Shown here piece after piece: positions 1-5,314 of a stretch of 5,314 nucleotides of DNA. The position numbers were made by a program, and so were the translations under genes. This DNA is from an uncultured Eubacteriaceae bacterium (lineage in GTDB: Bacteria; Bacillota; Clostridia; Lachnospirales; Lachnospiraceae). The DNA lies in the NCBI GenBank assembly GCA_945938055.1, contig CAMEUH010000185.1, positions 1 through 5,314 on the forward strand. Reading direction: 5' to 3'. The notes under the pieces were generated by a model. That model made no database searches. It saw only the letters and a list, made by a program, of their open reading frames with translations, and had not been told where the DNA came from. Position 1 is the stretch's first letter. Each line of letters starts with the position of its first letter.

Positions 1-260
1 AGGGTGCGGGAGGCGATACCACCACCTACATGCTGATTGTGAATCTGGAATCGAAAGCGGCAGCAGAGGAACAGATTGTTACCTGTCTTAAGCCTTACCA
101 TGGTAAAGTGCGTTCGAAAATTGTCAGAAACGGTCAGACAGAGTTGTCACTTGAAGTAAGAATCCGGAATAACAGCCTGAAAATAACGGATGAGGTGACA
201 GCTATTGAAGGGGTAAAAGATGTTACTCTGGTACAGTACCGCGGAAGCTATGCAGAATAA
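1..260 (+). CDS. C-terminal end of a DUF4956-like membrane protein (partial, 5' end outside window)
   Basis: The frame is open from base 3 to a TAA at 258-260, giving 85 visible residues, so the gene begins upstream of the window and the internal ATG at 30 need not be a start. The visible part has no membrane segment. It reads as a small alpha/beta domain: a strand (YMLIVNLES), a helix, a strand with alternating charged residues (TELSLEVRIR), a helix, and a final GVKDVTLVQYRGSYAE. That last motif resembles the end of DUF4956 proteins (typically ending in DVSLVSYxGDYA), whose N-terminal half is membrane-embedded and whose function is unknown. In Clostridia such genes often sit near VTC-type polyphosphate polymerase and CotH-like genes; that is family knowledge and cannot be checked here. 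An alternative is another ACT-like C-terminal domain such as that of MgtC/SapB proteins. The gene is followed by a probable terminator, so it belongs to a different unit from the zinc genes. Confidence 0.62.
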   Translation, partial: GAGGDTTTYMLIVNLESKAAAEEQIVTCLKPYHGKVRSKIVRNGQTELSLEVRIRNNSLKITDEVTAIEGVKDVTLVQYRGSYAE

Positions 261-266
261 GGAATC

Positions 267-291
267 ATAATATAGTATGATAATATAGTAT
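267..291. repeat. Tandem 12-bp direct repeat (ATAATATAGTAT twice, 1 nt apart)
   Basis: The 12-mer ATAATATAGTAT occurs exactly at 267-278 and again at 280-291, separated by one G. It lies just after the stop of the DUF4956-like gene and ahead of the terminator hairpin. Each copy contains a -10-like TATAGT, but no convincing -35 box precedes either copy. The simplest reading is a small slippage duplication in an AT-rich spacer. Confidence 0.75.
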
Positions 292-300
292 CAGAAGCAA

Positions 301-352
301 TAGTCAGATTGAATTTGCAAAATATTTGCAAATTTCGTTTGACTATTTTTTT
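301..352 (+). terminator. Probable intrinsic terminator of the upstream gene, overlapping the zur operator and -35 box
   Basis: Bases 301-321 pair with 325-345 around a 3-nt loop centred at 323. Twenty of 21 positions pair in RNA, three of them as G-U (307/339, 309/337, 311/335), with one mismatch at 310/336. The outer clamp is TAGTCA (301-306) with TGACTA (340-345). Seven T's (346-352) follow directly. The outer arms match as RNA but not as a perfect DNA palindrome, which favours an RNA hairpin over a purely protein-binding site. The stem is AT-rich, so it may be only moderately strong. The inner part coincides with the upstream putative operator. Confidence 0.6.
312..334. promoter_or_regulatory. 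Putative operator 1 (Zur-like box) just upstream of the -35
   Basis: This is a 23-bp inverted repeat with arms AATTTGCAAAA and ATTTGCAAATT around a single central T at 323. Only one arm position (322/324) mismatches. It has the odd-centred layout and A/T-rich flanks typical of Fur-superfamily boxes, and shares the TTGCAAA/TTTGCAA core with operator 2. It ends five bases before the -35 box. Binding by the adjacent Fur-family protein is inferred from position and symmetry. Confidence 0.6.
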
Positions 353-367
353 GTATGGGACTATAAT
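339..367 (+). promoter_or_regulatory. Sigma-A promoter of the zur-znuACB operon
   Basis: The -35 box is TTGACT (339-344) and the -10 box is TATAAT (362-367), separated by 17 nt. This is one mismatch from the full consensus, the best promoter in the window. Transcription should start near 374, leaving a leader of roughly 50 nt before the ATG at 425. Putative operators lie on both sides, one abutting the -35 and one covering the start point, so repression could block both RNA polymerase binding and escape. Confidence 0.85.
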
Positions 368-370
368 GTG

Positions 371-393
371 AAATTGCAAATGATTTGCAATTT
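371..393. promoter_or_regulatory. Putative operator 2 (Zur-like box), perfect palindrome over the transcription start
   Basis: AAATTGCAAAT and ATTTGCAATTT form a perfect 11-bp inverted repeat around a single G at 382. It begins three bases after the -10 box and covers the expected start point, an ideal repressor position. The layout resembles the Bacillus Zur box, which also has arms around one central base with an AAT-N-ATT core, but here the outer core reads TTGCA rather than TCGTA. Its centre is 59 bp from that of operator 1. Confidence 0.72.
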
Positions 394-424
394 AGAAATT
401 GATTCGTAAAGCAGGTGACAGTCA

Positions 425-883
425 ATGGTTCGGGTAATTGTCCGGGAAAACGGGTATTCAACAAAAAAGAGGTCTTGGATTTTGCGTTATTTTGAAGAAA
501 ATCCAGACAGGGAAGTCAGCGTGAACGATATTCATGATTTTTTACAGCAGAATGAGCTGGACGTGAATGTTACCACGATTTATCGTTATCTGGACAAACT
601 GGTGGAACAGGGGATGGTTTTAAAGACCCTGCACGGAAAAAAGGAACAGGCAACCTACCAGTACATGAACGGCAGGAAGGAATGTGGACATCATTTGCAT
701 TTAAAATGCCGTAAGTGTGGGAAAATCAAGCATCTGGACTGTGGTTTCATGAAAGAAATTGCAAGCCACATTGGCAAAGAACATGGTTTTCTCATTGACT
801 GCCGGGAGTCCTATCTTACGGGGCTTTGCCGGGAGTGTAGCGAAAAGGAAAAGAAGGGGAATATGGAGAATGAAGGCGAATAG
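425..883 (+). CDS. zur: Fur-family metalloregulator, probably zinc-sensing (Zur)
   Basis: This 152-residue protein has the usual Fur-family length and layout. A winged helix (about 14-70) includes the recognition region TTIYRYLDKLVEQGMV. A C-terminal metal-binding and dimerisation part follows. Two CxxC pairs, C95/C98 (CRKCG) and C135/C138 (CREC), fit the structural zinc site. A cluster at C87, H89, H90 and H92, with H103 and C106, can supply the sensory site. Seven cysteines and many histidines fit zinc sensing better than iron or peroxide sensing. Zur dimers loaded with zinc repress uptake genes. The start at 425 is set by AGGTGA (413-418), six bases upstream. As the first gene of the operon, behind a promoter flanked by two palindromes, it probably represses itself. 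The charged tail (EKEKKGNMENEGE) overlaps the start of znuA. A manganese- or iron-sensing relative is possible but less likely given its neighbours. Confidence 0.85.
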   Translation: MVRVIVRENGYSTKKRSWILRYFEENPDREVSVNDIHDFLQQNELDVNVTTIYRYLDKLVEQGMVLKTLHGKKEQATYQYMNGRKECGHHLHLKCRKCGKIKHLDCGFMKEIASHIGKEHGFLIDCRESYLTGLCRECSEKEKKGNMENEGE

Positions 884-1898
884 AAGAAAAAGAAGGGTTA
901 TGGAAAAAGTTACATGGATGGCGGCAGTCGTTCTTCTGGCAGGTCTATTTGGGGGATGTGCATTACCAGATACAGAGAATAGGAAGGATTCCAAGGAAGA
1001 TGGTCTGAGGGTGATTTGCACCGGATTTTCCTTATATGACTGGACCATGCAGATTGTGGGGGATGAAAATGATGCGGTGAAGGTCACGTATCTTCTTTCC
1101 AATGGAACAGACATGCATAGCTTTCAGCCGGGTGCAAAGGAAGTGGCGGAGATTTCTTCCTGTGACGTATTAGTTTATGTGGGCGGAGAATCGGAAAAAT
1201 GGATTGATGAAATTCTTGCCAATGCACCGGATTCCGAGCGGAAGGTGGTTCGTCTTCTGGATGTGCTGGAGGAAAAATTGCATGAGGAAGAACTGGCAGA
1301 AGGTATGCAGGAAGGACATGGAACAGAAGAACATTCCCATGAGGAAACCGAATACGATGAGCATGTATGGCTGTCCATCAAAAATGCAGAAAAATCCTGT
1401 GAAGCAGTAAAAAACGCCCTTTGTGAGAAGGATGCTGTCAATGCTTCACTTTATGAAGAAAATTATGAAAAATATCTGGGCGAATTACATGAACTGGATA
1501 GTCAGTATGAGACCATGATGCAGTCTGCCCAGAGAAAAACGATTCTTTTTGGAGACCGTTTCCCGTTCCGGTATCTAATAGAGGATTATGGGATTCAGTA
1601 CTACGCCGCATTCCCGGGATGCAGTGCCGAGACAGAGGCAAGCTTTGAGACGGTGGCATTTCTTGCCGGGAAAATGGATGAAGAAAACCTTCCAGCGATT
1701 CTGATACTGGAAAATTCTGATGACAGGATTGCAAAAACGATTTTGTCGAATACCAGGAATTCAAACAGAGAGATTCTTGTCATGAATTCATTACAGTCGG
1801 TGAATGCAAAAGAAATAGAGGAGGGAATCAGTTATGATTCCGTCATGAAAGAAAATCTTGAAACCTTGAAGAAAGCATTGAATGGAGTCTCTCCGTGA
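870..1898 (+). CDS. znuA: Zinc ABC transporter substrate-binding lipoprotein (ZnuA/AdcA type)
   Basis: This is the extracellular zinc-capturing component (cluster A-I solute-binding family) that delivers metal to the ZnuB permease. From the ATG at 870 it has 342 residues. A basic N-terminus (RRKRR) is followed by a hydrophobic stretch and lipobox LFGGC, so the mature protein should be anchored at Cys30. Metal-site landmarks are His83 (DMHSFQP), a short acidic, His-containing loop with H150, H155 and H157, then His165 (DEHVWLS), and Glu281 (LENSDD). Where the family normally has a third His, or Glu in manganese types, this protein reads FGDRFPFRYL, leaving Asp229 as the likely replacement. The start at 870 overlaps zur by 14 nt and has AAGGGG ten bases upstream. 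An ATG at 900 would give a shorter, more ordinary signal peptide, but its AAGGG lies only two bases away. The His-rich loop favours zinc over manganese. Confidence 0.88.
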   Translation: MKANRRKRRVMEKVTWMAAVVLLAGLFGGCALPDTENRKDSKEDGLRVICTGFSLYDWTMQIVGDENDAVKVTYLLSNGTDMHSFQPGAKEVAEISSCDVLVYVGGESEKWIDEILANAPDSERKVVRLLDVLEEKLHEEELAEGMQEGHGTEEHSHEETEYDEHVWLSIKNAEKSCEAVKNALCEKDAVNASLYEENYEKYLGELHELDSQYETMMQSAQRKTILFGDRFPFRYLIEDYGIQYYAAFPGCSAETEASFETVAFLAGKMDEENLPAILILENSDDRIAKTILSNTRNSNREILVMNSLQSVNAKEIEEGISYDSVMKENLETLKKALNGVSP

Positions 1899-1916
1899 GA
1901 GTAAAGGAAGGATAGC

Positions 1917-2642
1917 ATGTCATATATTATCTGTAAGGATGTTACGCTTGGCTATGAAGGAAAAGCGATTTCCCATCACGTGAATTTTACCGTAAATGCA
2001 GGAGATTATCTGTGTGTTGTGGGAGAAAACGGCGTGGGAAAGAGTACGCTGGTCAAGACAATTTTAAATTTAAGAAAGCCCCTTGGCGGGGAAATCATCC
2101 GGGGGGATGGAATTAAAGAGTATGAAATCGGTTATCTTCCACAGCAGACGATGGTTCAGCGGGATTTTCCAGCTTCCGTGTGGGAGGTTGTACTTTCCGG
2201 GTGTTTAAACCGCTGTGGATGGAGACCTTTTTATACATCAGGGGAAAAGGCAATTTGTGAGGAAAATCTTGTGCGCATGCAGATTGAGGATTTGAAAAAC
2301 CGCTGTTACAGGGAATTATCCGGCGGTCAGCAGCAAAGGGTTCTTCTTGCAAGAGCTTTGTGTGCTGCGCAGAAAATACTGCTTCTGGATGAACCGGTTG
2401 CCGGACTGGATCCAAGGGTTACCGTGGAAATGTATGAGCTGATTCAAAAGCTGAATCAGGAAGGTATCACGATTATCATGGTTTCCCATGACATTCATGC
2501 GGCGGTCCGTTATGCAACCCATATTCTTCATATGGATAACCAGCCATTATTTTTTGGGAAAACCGAGGATTATGTAAACAGTAGTATCTATCAGTCCTTT
2601 ATGGGGAAAGAAACATTGCCGGAAGGAGGAAGCAGGGAATGA
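1917..2642 (+). CDS. znuC: Zinc ABC transporter ATP-binding protein (ZnuC type)
   Basis: This 241-residue cytoplasmic ATPase powers the importer by hydrolysing ATP as a dimer under the permease. All expected motifs are intact: Walker A GENGVGKST (36-44), Q-loop YLPQQT (73-78), signature LSGGQQQR (134-141), Walker B ILLLDEP (154-160), D-loop GLDP (163-166) and switch His191 (VSHD). The region between Q-loop and signature (ASVWEVVLSGCLNR) is typical of the metal cluster of ABC importers (ZnuC, AdcC, MntB). The start at 1917 follows an AAAGGAAGG run at 1903-1911 and is 18 nt after the znuA stop. The stop TGA overlaps the next ATG (ATGA), indicating translational coupling with the permease. Zinc rather than manganese is inferred from the neighbouring regulator and binding protein. 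Confidence 0.92.
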   Translation: MSYIICKDVTLGYEGKAISHHVNFTVNAGDYLCVVGENGVGKSTLVKTILNLRKPLGGEIIRGDGIKEYEIGYLPQQTMVQRDFPASVWEVVLSGCLNRCGWRPFYTSGEKAICEENLVRMQIEDLKNRCYRELSGGQQQRVLLARALCAAQKILLLDEPVAGLDPRVTVEMYELIQKLNQEGITIIMVSHDIHAAVRYATHILHMDNQPLFFGKTEDYVNSSIYQSFMGKETLPEGGSRE

Positions 2643-3496
2643 ATGAAATGATGGAAACACTTTCGTTTTATTTTTCTTATCCGTTTGTGCGTTATGCATT
2701 GATTGTAGGAGTTCTCATATCACTTTGTGCATCGCTTCTGGGAGTGACCCTGGTGTTAAAACGGTTTTCTTACATCGGAGACGGACTTTCTCACGTGGCA
2801 TTTGGCGTGATGGCAGTTGCGGGCGTTCTGGGACTTTCGGATAACATGATGCTGGTACTTCCGGTTACAGTGGCAGCGGCGGTTCTCATGCTGCAGGGAG
2901 GACAGAAGACAAAGATGAACGGAGATGCGGTTATCGCAATGATTTCGGTGACATCTCTTGCGGTTGGATATTTTCTGATGAATGTTTTTTCGACCTCTTC
3001 CAATATTTCAGGTGATGTATGCAGTACGTTGTTTGGCTCCACATCCATTCTGACCCTGAAAATGAAAGATGTCTGGCTCTGCATTATTCTTGCGGTGATT
3101 GTACTGGCAGTTTATGTAATCTTTTATAATAAAATTTTTGCAATTACGTTTGATGAGAATTTTGCAAGGGCGACAGGAATCCGGGCAGGACTGTATAATT
3201 TTGTGACCGCAGTCATCATTGCAGTCATTATTGTTCTGGCAATGAATCTTGTGGGGTCGCTGCTTATTTCTGCACTTGTGGTATTTCCGGCACTTTCTTC
3301 CATGCAGATTTTTAAAAATTTCCGCTCAGTGGTGGTTTGTTCAGGTGTATTGTCCGTGTGCTGTGCCCTGACAGGAATCTTATTATCCATACTTGCCTCG
3401 ACACCGGTGGGAGCAACCATTGTTCTTGCTGATTTTGTAGTATTTTTAATTTGTTGTCTGATTGGAAAAATTTTAGGAGGAGCGAAATCATGCTGA
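2639..3496 (+). CDS. znuB: Zinc ABC transporter permease (ZnuB type)
   Basis: This 285-residue polytopic membrane protein belongs to the ABC-3 permease family and forms the zinc channel as a dimer. Hydrophobic segments are visible around 19-40, 53-66, 69-85, 97-116, 145-163, 187-216, 231-252 and 258-279, consistent with the family's eight or so helices. Family landmarks include RFSYIGDGLSHVAFG (42-56), the cytoplasmic DENFARATGI (172-181) expected to contact the ATPase, and VGSLLISALVVFPALS (205-220). The start at 2639 shares ATGA with the znuC stop and has AGGAGG (2624-2629) nine bases upstream. An ATG three codons later is possible. The protein has nine cysteines, several in membrane segments (CC at 241-242 and 272-273). 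The C-terminus overlaps the next gene by 7 nt. Confidence 0.92.
   Translation: MNEMMETLSFYFSYPFVRYALIVGVLISLCASLLGVTLVLKRFSYIGDGLSHVAFGVMAVAGVLGLSDNMMLVLPVTVAAAVLMLQGGQKTKMNGDAVIAMISVTSLAVGYFLMNVFSTSSNISGDVCSTLFGSTSILTLKMKDVWLCIILAVIVLAVYVIFYNKIFAITFDENFARATGIRAGLYNFVTAVIIAVIIVLAMNLVGSLLISALVVFPALSSMQIFKNFRSVVVCSGVLSVCCALTGILLSILASTPVGATIVLADFVVFLICCLIGKILGGAKSC
3475..3480 (+). promoter_or_regulatory. Ribosome binding site fixing the start of the acetyltransferase gene
   Basis: A perfect AGGAGG lies inside the last codons of znuB, nine bases before the ATG at 3490. It decides that start over the in-frame ATG at 3451, which would add 13 residues (MLSDWKNFRRSEI) not expected in the family, and it supports translational coupling to znuB. 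Confidence 0.85.
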
Positions 3497-3981
3497 TACG
3501 GAAAGCGGAATTAAAGGATTTGGAAGAATTACTGGATATTTATAATTATGAAGTGGAGCATGGAGTTGCAACACTGGATTTGGAGCCGAAAAATCTTCTG
3601 GAATGGAGAATCTGGTTTGATGAACATAATGTGGAGAATCATCCGTTATTTGTGGCACAGGTAGGAGATGCAGTAGCAGGATATGTAAGTCTTTCTCCTT
3701 ACCGGGCAAAGGAAGCATATCGTTCCACGGTGGAGCTTTCCGTTTACATTGGTGATAAGTACCGTAAAATGGGACTTGCCACGGCACTTATGGCATATAT
3801 TCTGGAAGAGGCACGAAAGGATGATAGGATTCATAACGTGGTTTCTGTCATTACAAGCGGAAATGAGGCAAGCAGAAGACTTCATGAAAAATTTGGTTTT
3901 CAGTTCTGCGGAACCATTCCGGAAGTGGGAATGAAATTTGGAAAATATCTTGATATAGACAATTATAGTTTAAAAGTATGA
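3490..3981 (+). CDS. GNAT-family N-acetyltransferase, phosphinothricin/methionine-sulfoximine type
   Basis: This 163-residue protein starts directly with the GNAT beta-1 motif MLIRKAELKDLEELLDIYN. It matches the PAT/MnaT subgroup along its length: VATLDLEP (26-33), AGYVSLSPYR (63-72), VELSVYI (81-87) with Glu82 as the likely catalytic acid, the acetyl-CoA loop YRKMGLATALM (91-101), and NEASRRLHEKFGF (125-137) near the end of the fold. Members acetylate the amino group of small molecules such as methionine sulfoximine, phosphinothricin or other amino-acid analogues using acetyl-CoA. The true substrate here is unknown, and many family members are housekeeping detoxifiers rather than herbicide-resistance enzymes. 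The VGRKFG-type segment seen in many relatives reads VGMKFG here (146-151). The gene overlaps znuB by 7 nt and is followed by a terminator, so it is probably the last gene of the zinc operon and co-regulated by Zur. Confidence 0.85.
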   Translation: MLIRKAELKDLEELLDIYNYEVEHGVATLDLEPKNLLEWRIWFDEHNVENHPLFVAQVGDAVAGYVSLSPYRAKEAYRSTVELSVYIGDKYRKMGLATALMAYILEEARKDDRIHNVVSVITSGNEASRRLHEKFGFQFCGTIPEVGMKFGKYLDIDNYSLKV

Positions 3982-4021
3982 AAGACTTCCGGAAAGGGAT
4001 TTCACGGCAGAAACATTTCTT

Positions 4022-4052
4022 AGACTCTGTTACGGCAGGGTCTTTTTTCTTT
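4022..4052 (+). terminator. Intrinsic terminator ending the zur-znuACB-acetyltransferase operon
   Basis: AGACTCTG (4022-4029) pairs with CAGGGTCT (4036-4043), an 8-bp stem with one G-U pair. The six-base interior TTACGG can close further with a U-G pair around a UACG tetraloop. A run of T's follows (4044-4048, then TTT after a C). It lies 40 nt after the acetyltransferase stop and separates the zinc operon from ptsHI. The rest of 3982-4112 shows only an AT-rich leader with no clear promoter. Confidence 0.88.
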
Positions 4053-4112
4053 GGTTTAAAATCGGAAAAAATGGGAATAAGTATAGAAGAATAATATGTT
4101 TGGAGGAAAATT

Positions 4113-4370
4113 ATGAAACAATTTACTTATATTATCACAGATCCGGTTGGAATTCATGCAAGACCTGCAGGAATGCTTGTCAATGAAGTGAAAAACTGTG
4201 GGGCAAAGGTGACGGTTTCCTGTAACGGAAAATCCGCAGATGCCGGAAAGCTCATGGCACTCATGGGTCTTGGAATTAAGAAAGGAATGGAAGTGGAAGT
4301 GACTGTGGAAGGGGAACAGGAAGAGGTTGCATTTGCACAGATTAAAGAGTTTTTTGTAAAGAATCTATAA
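4113..4370 (+). CDS. ptsH: Phosphocarrier protein HPr, lacking the usual regulatory Ser46
   Basis: This 85-residue cytoplasmic protein carries phosphate from enzyme I to the sugar-specific EIIA domains of the phosphotransferase system. The active-site motif GIHARPA places the phosphorylated histidine at position 15, with Arg17 beside it, exactly as in other HPr proteins. The length is standard. Aligned without gaps to Bacillus HPr, the helix that normally reads LKSIMGVMSLGI reads AGKLMALMGLGI here, so position 46 is lysine instead of the serine that HPr kinase modifies. The Crh alternative is excluded because His15 is present. The start at 4113 has GGAGGA (4102-4107) five bases upstream. The gene has its own leader after the terminator at 4022-4052 and is followed by ptsI after 13 nt, the classic ptsHI order. 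Catabolite-repression signalling through this protein is doubtful. Confidence 0.93.
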   Translation: MKQFTYIITDPVGIHARPAGMLVNEVKNCGAKVTVSCNGKSADAGKLMALMGLGIKKGMEVEVTVEGEQEEVAFAQIKEFFVKNL

Positions 4371-4383
4371 GGCGGCGGTGAAA

Positions 4384-5314
4384 ATGAGCATGGAGCGGTA
4401 TACAGGAAAAACAGTTTTTCGTGGAATTGCCATCGGAAAGATTCAGGTTGGCGGTAAAAAGGAAACCGTAGTAAAACGAGTACGTGTTACGGATGCAGAG
4501 CAGGAAATCCGTCGTTATCATGATGCAATAAAAAAAGCGCAGGAAGAATTAAAATTACTTTATGAAAAGGCAGTTCTGGAAGTGGGGGAAGTGAATGCAC
4601 AGATTTTTGAAGTGCATGGAATGCTTTTGGAAGATGACGATTATGTAGACTCGGTGGAAAATATGATTCGCACACAGAATACCAATGCAGAGTATGCGGT
4701 TGCGGCAACGGGAGATAATTTTGCGGGTGTGTTTCTGGGGATGGAGGATGAATATTTTAAGGCACGTGCAGAAGACATTAAAGATATTTCCAACCGGTTA
4801 ATTCGTGTACTCTCACAGAGTGAAGAAGAAAATGATGTCAGGGAACCGGTGATTCTGGCGGCAAAGGAGCTGACACCGGGAGAGACTATCAAGATGGATA
4901 AAAGTCTTTTGCTGGGGTTTGTAACACAGTATGGTTCTGTGAATTCTCATACGGCCATTCTTGCAAGAACCATGAATATTCCGGCGTTGACCGGAATTGA
5001 GATAAAGCCTTCCTGGAATGGGAAAATGGCAATAGTAGACGGATTTTCCGGGGAACTTATCCTGGAACCGGAAGAAGAAATCCGAGAGAAATATCGGGAA
5101 AGACAGAGAAGGATTCAGGAGGAAGAAGAACAGATTAAAGCTCTCATGGGAAAGGCAAACATTACCAGGGGAGGCAAACACATTAAGGTTTATGCCAATA
5201 TTGCAAATGTATCCGATGTTTATCCGGTGCTGCATTATGATTCGGAAGGGATTGGACTGTTCCGCAGCGAATTCCTTTTTATGGAATCAAATACTTTTCC
5301 GGATGAAGAAAAGC
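4384..5314 (+). CDS. ptsI: PTS enzyme I, phosphoenolpyruvate-protein phosphotransferase (partial, 3' end outside window)
   Basis: The frame is open from the ATG at 4384 to the window edge without a stop, giving 310 of the roughly 540-580 residues usual for the family. Enzyme I takes phosphate from phosphoenolpyruvate and passes it to HPr. Visible parts in order are the N-terminal segment (TVFRGIAIGKIQV), a helical HPr-binding region (about 33-145), the swivelling phosphohistidine domain with YGSVNSHTAILART, a charged linker helix (about 230-257), and the start of the PEP-binding barrel with SEGIGLFRSEFLFM. His189 is the expected phosphorylation site, and Arg294 matches the PEP-contacting arginine. 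The common TSH before the active site is NSH here. AAGGCGG (4369-4375), eight bases upstream, supports the start at 4384; the ATG at 4390 is a possible alternative. It follows ptsH by 13 nt and is probably co-transcribed with it. What is visible shows no frameshift. Confidence 0.94.
   Translation, partial: MSMERYTGKTVFRGIAIGKIQVGGKKETVVKRVRVTDAEQEIRRYHDAIKKAQEELKLLYEKAVLEVGEVNAQIFEVHGMLLEDDDYVDSVENMIRTQNTNAEYAVAATGDNFAGVFLGMEDEYFKARAEDIKDISNRLIRVLSQSEEENDVREPVILAAKELTPGETIKMDKSLLLGFVTQYGSVNSHTAILARTMNIPALTGIEIKPSWNGKMAIVDGFSGELILEPEEEIREKYRERQRRIQEEEEQIKALMGKANITRGGKHIKVYANIANVSDVYPVLHYDSEGIGLFRSEFLFMESNTFPDEEK

Noticed and set aside
759..869. In-frame upstream extension of znuA to an ATG at 759, adding 37 residues
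   Set aside because: It lies inside zur in another frame, encodes a basic, low-complexity stretch before the signal peptide, and would put the lipobox about 67 residues in, too far for a lipoprotein signal.
701..1114. Open frame on the minus strand across zur and znuA
   Set aside because: It is antisense to two well-supported genes, has no recognisable motif, and has no ribosome binding site in keeping with the neighbours.
3988..3995. TTCCGGAA palindrome after the acetyltransferase gene
   Set aside because: It is a short self-complementary octamer with no loop and no T-run, so it is neither a credible terminator nor a supported operator.
4051..4100. Possible ptsH promoter (-10-like TATAGA at 4082-4087 or TAATAT at 4092-4097)
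   Set aside because: A promoter is expected here after the terminator, but no -35 box at an acceptable spacing stands out, so I could not place it.
5202..5209. TTGCAAAT half-site matching the zur palindromes
   Set aside because: It is a single half-site within ptsI coding sequence, with no inverted partner, so a chance match is likely.
4813..5235. 140-codon open frame on the minus strand opposite ptsI
   Set aside because: The + strand codes for conserved enzyme I motifs through this stretch; the antisense product is Phe/Ser-rich and looks like a shadow of acidic codons.

Overview
The window looks like chromosomal DNA from a low-to-moderate GC Firmicute, most likely a gut-type member of the Clostridia (Lachnospiraceae-like). 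This rests on strong AGGAGG-type ribosome binding sites, tight same-strand gene packing, a textbook sigma-A promoter and the family flavour of the proteins. The genus cannot be fixed from the sequence alone. All recognised genes are on the + strand and there is no sign of a mobile element, CRISPR array, tRNA or rRNA.

Layout: (1) 1-260 is the 3' end of a gene resembling the C-terminal cytosolic domain of DUF4956 membrane proteins. (2) 261-424 is a dense control region: a 12-bp tandem repeat, a long hairpin followed by seven T's that looks like the terminator of the upstream gene, and a consensus promoter (TTGACT, 17 nt, TATAAT) flanked by two related 23-bp palindromes that are probable zinc-regulator operators. 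The hairpin, one palindrome and the -35 box share the same bases. (3) 425-3981 is a compact five-gene unit: a Fur-family regulator (Zur-like), a zinc-type ABC transporter encoded in the order binding lipoprotein, ATPase, permease (znuA, znuC, znuB), and a GNAT acetyltransferase of the phosphinothricin/methionine-sulfoximine type. Neighbouring reading frames overlap by 14, 4 and 7 nt at three of the four junctions. (4) 3982-4112 holds a clear intrinsic terminator and the leader of the next unit. (5) 4113-5314 carries ptsH (HPr) and, 13 nt later, ptsI (enzyme I), which is open to the window edge and therefore truncated here.

How they work together: the Fur-like protein probably senses zinc and represses its own operon through the two palindromes, so that low zinc raises both the regulator and the ZnuACB importer. 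The acetyltransferase is carried on the same message; its link to zinc is unknown. The PTS pair is a separate unit that moves phosphate from phosphoenolpyruvate to EI His189, then HPr His15, then the sugar permeases. This HPr has lysine where Firmicute HPr normally has the regulatory Ser46.

I did not find a wholly new system. The points most worth a second look are the nested terminator/operator/promoter, the unusual palindrome motif, the HPr without Ser46, the ZnuA with a replaced metal ligand, and the acetyltransferase in the zinc operon.
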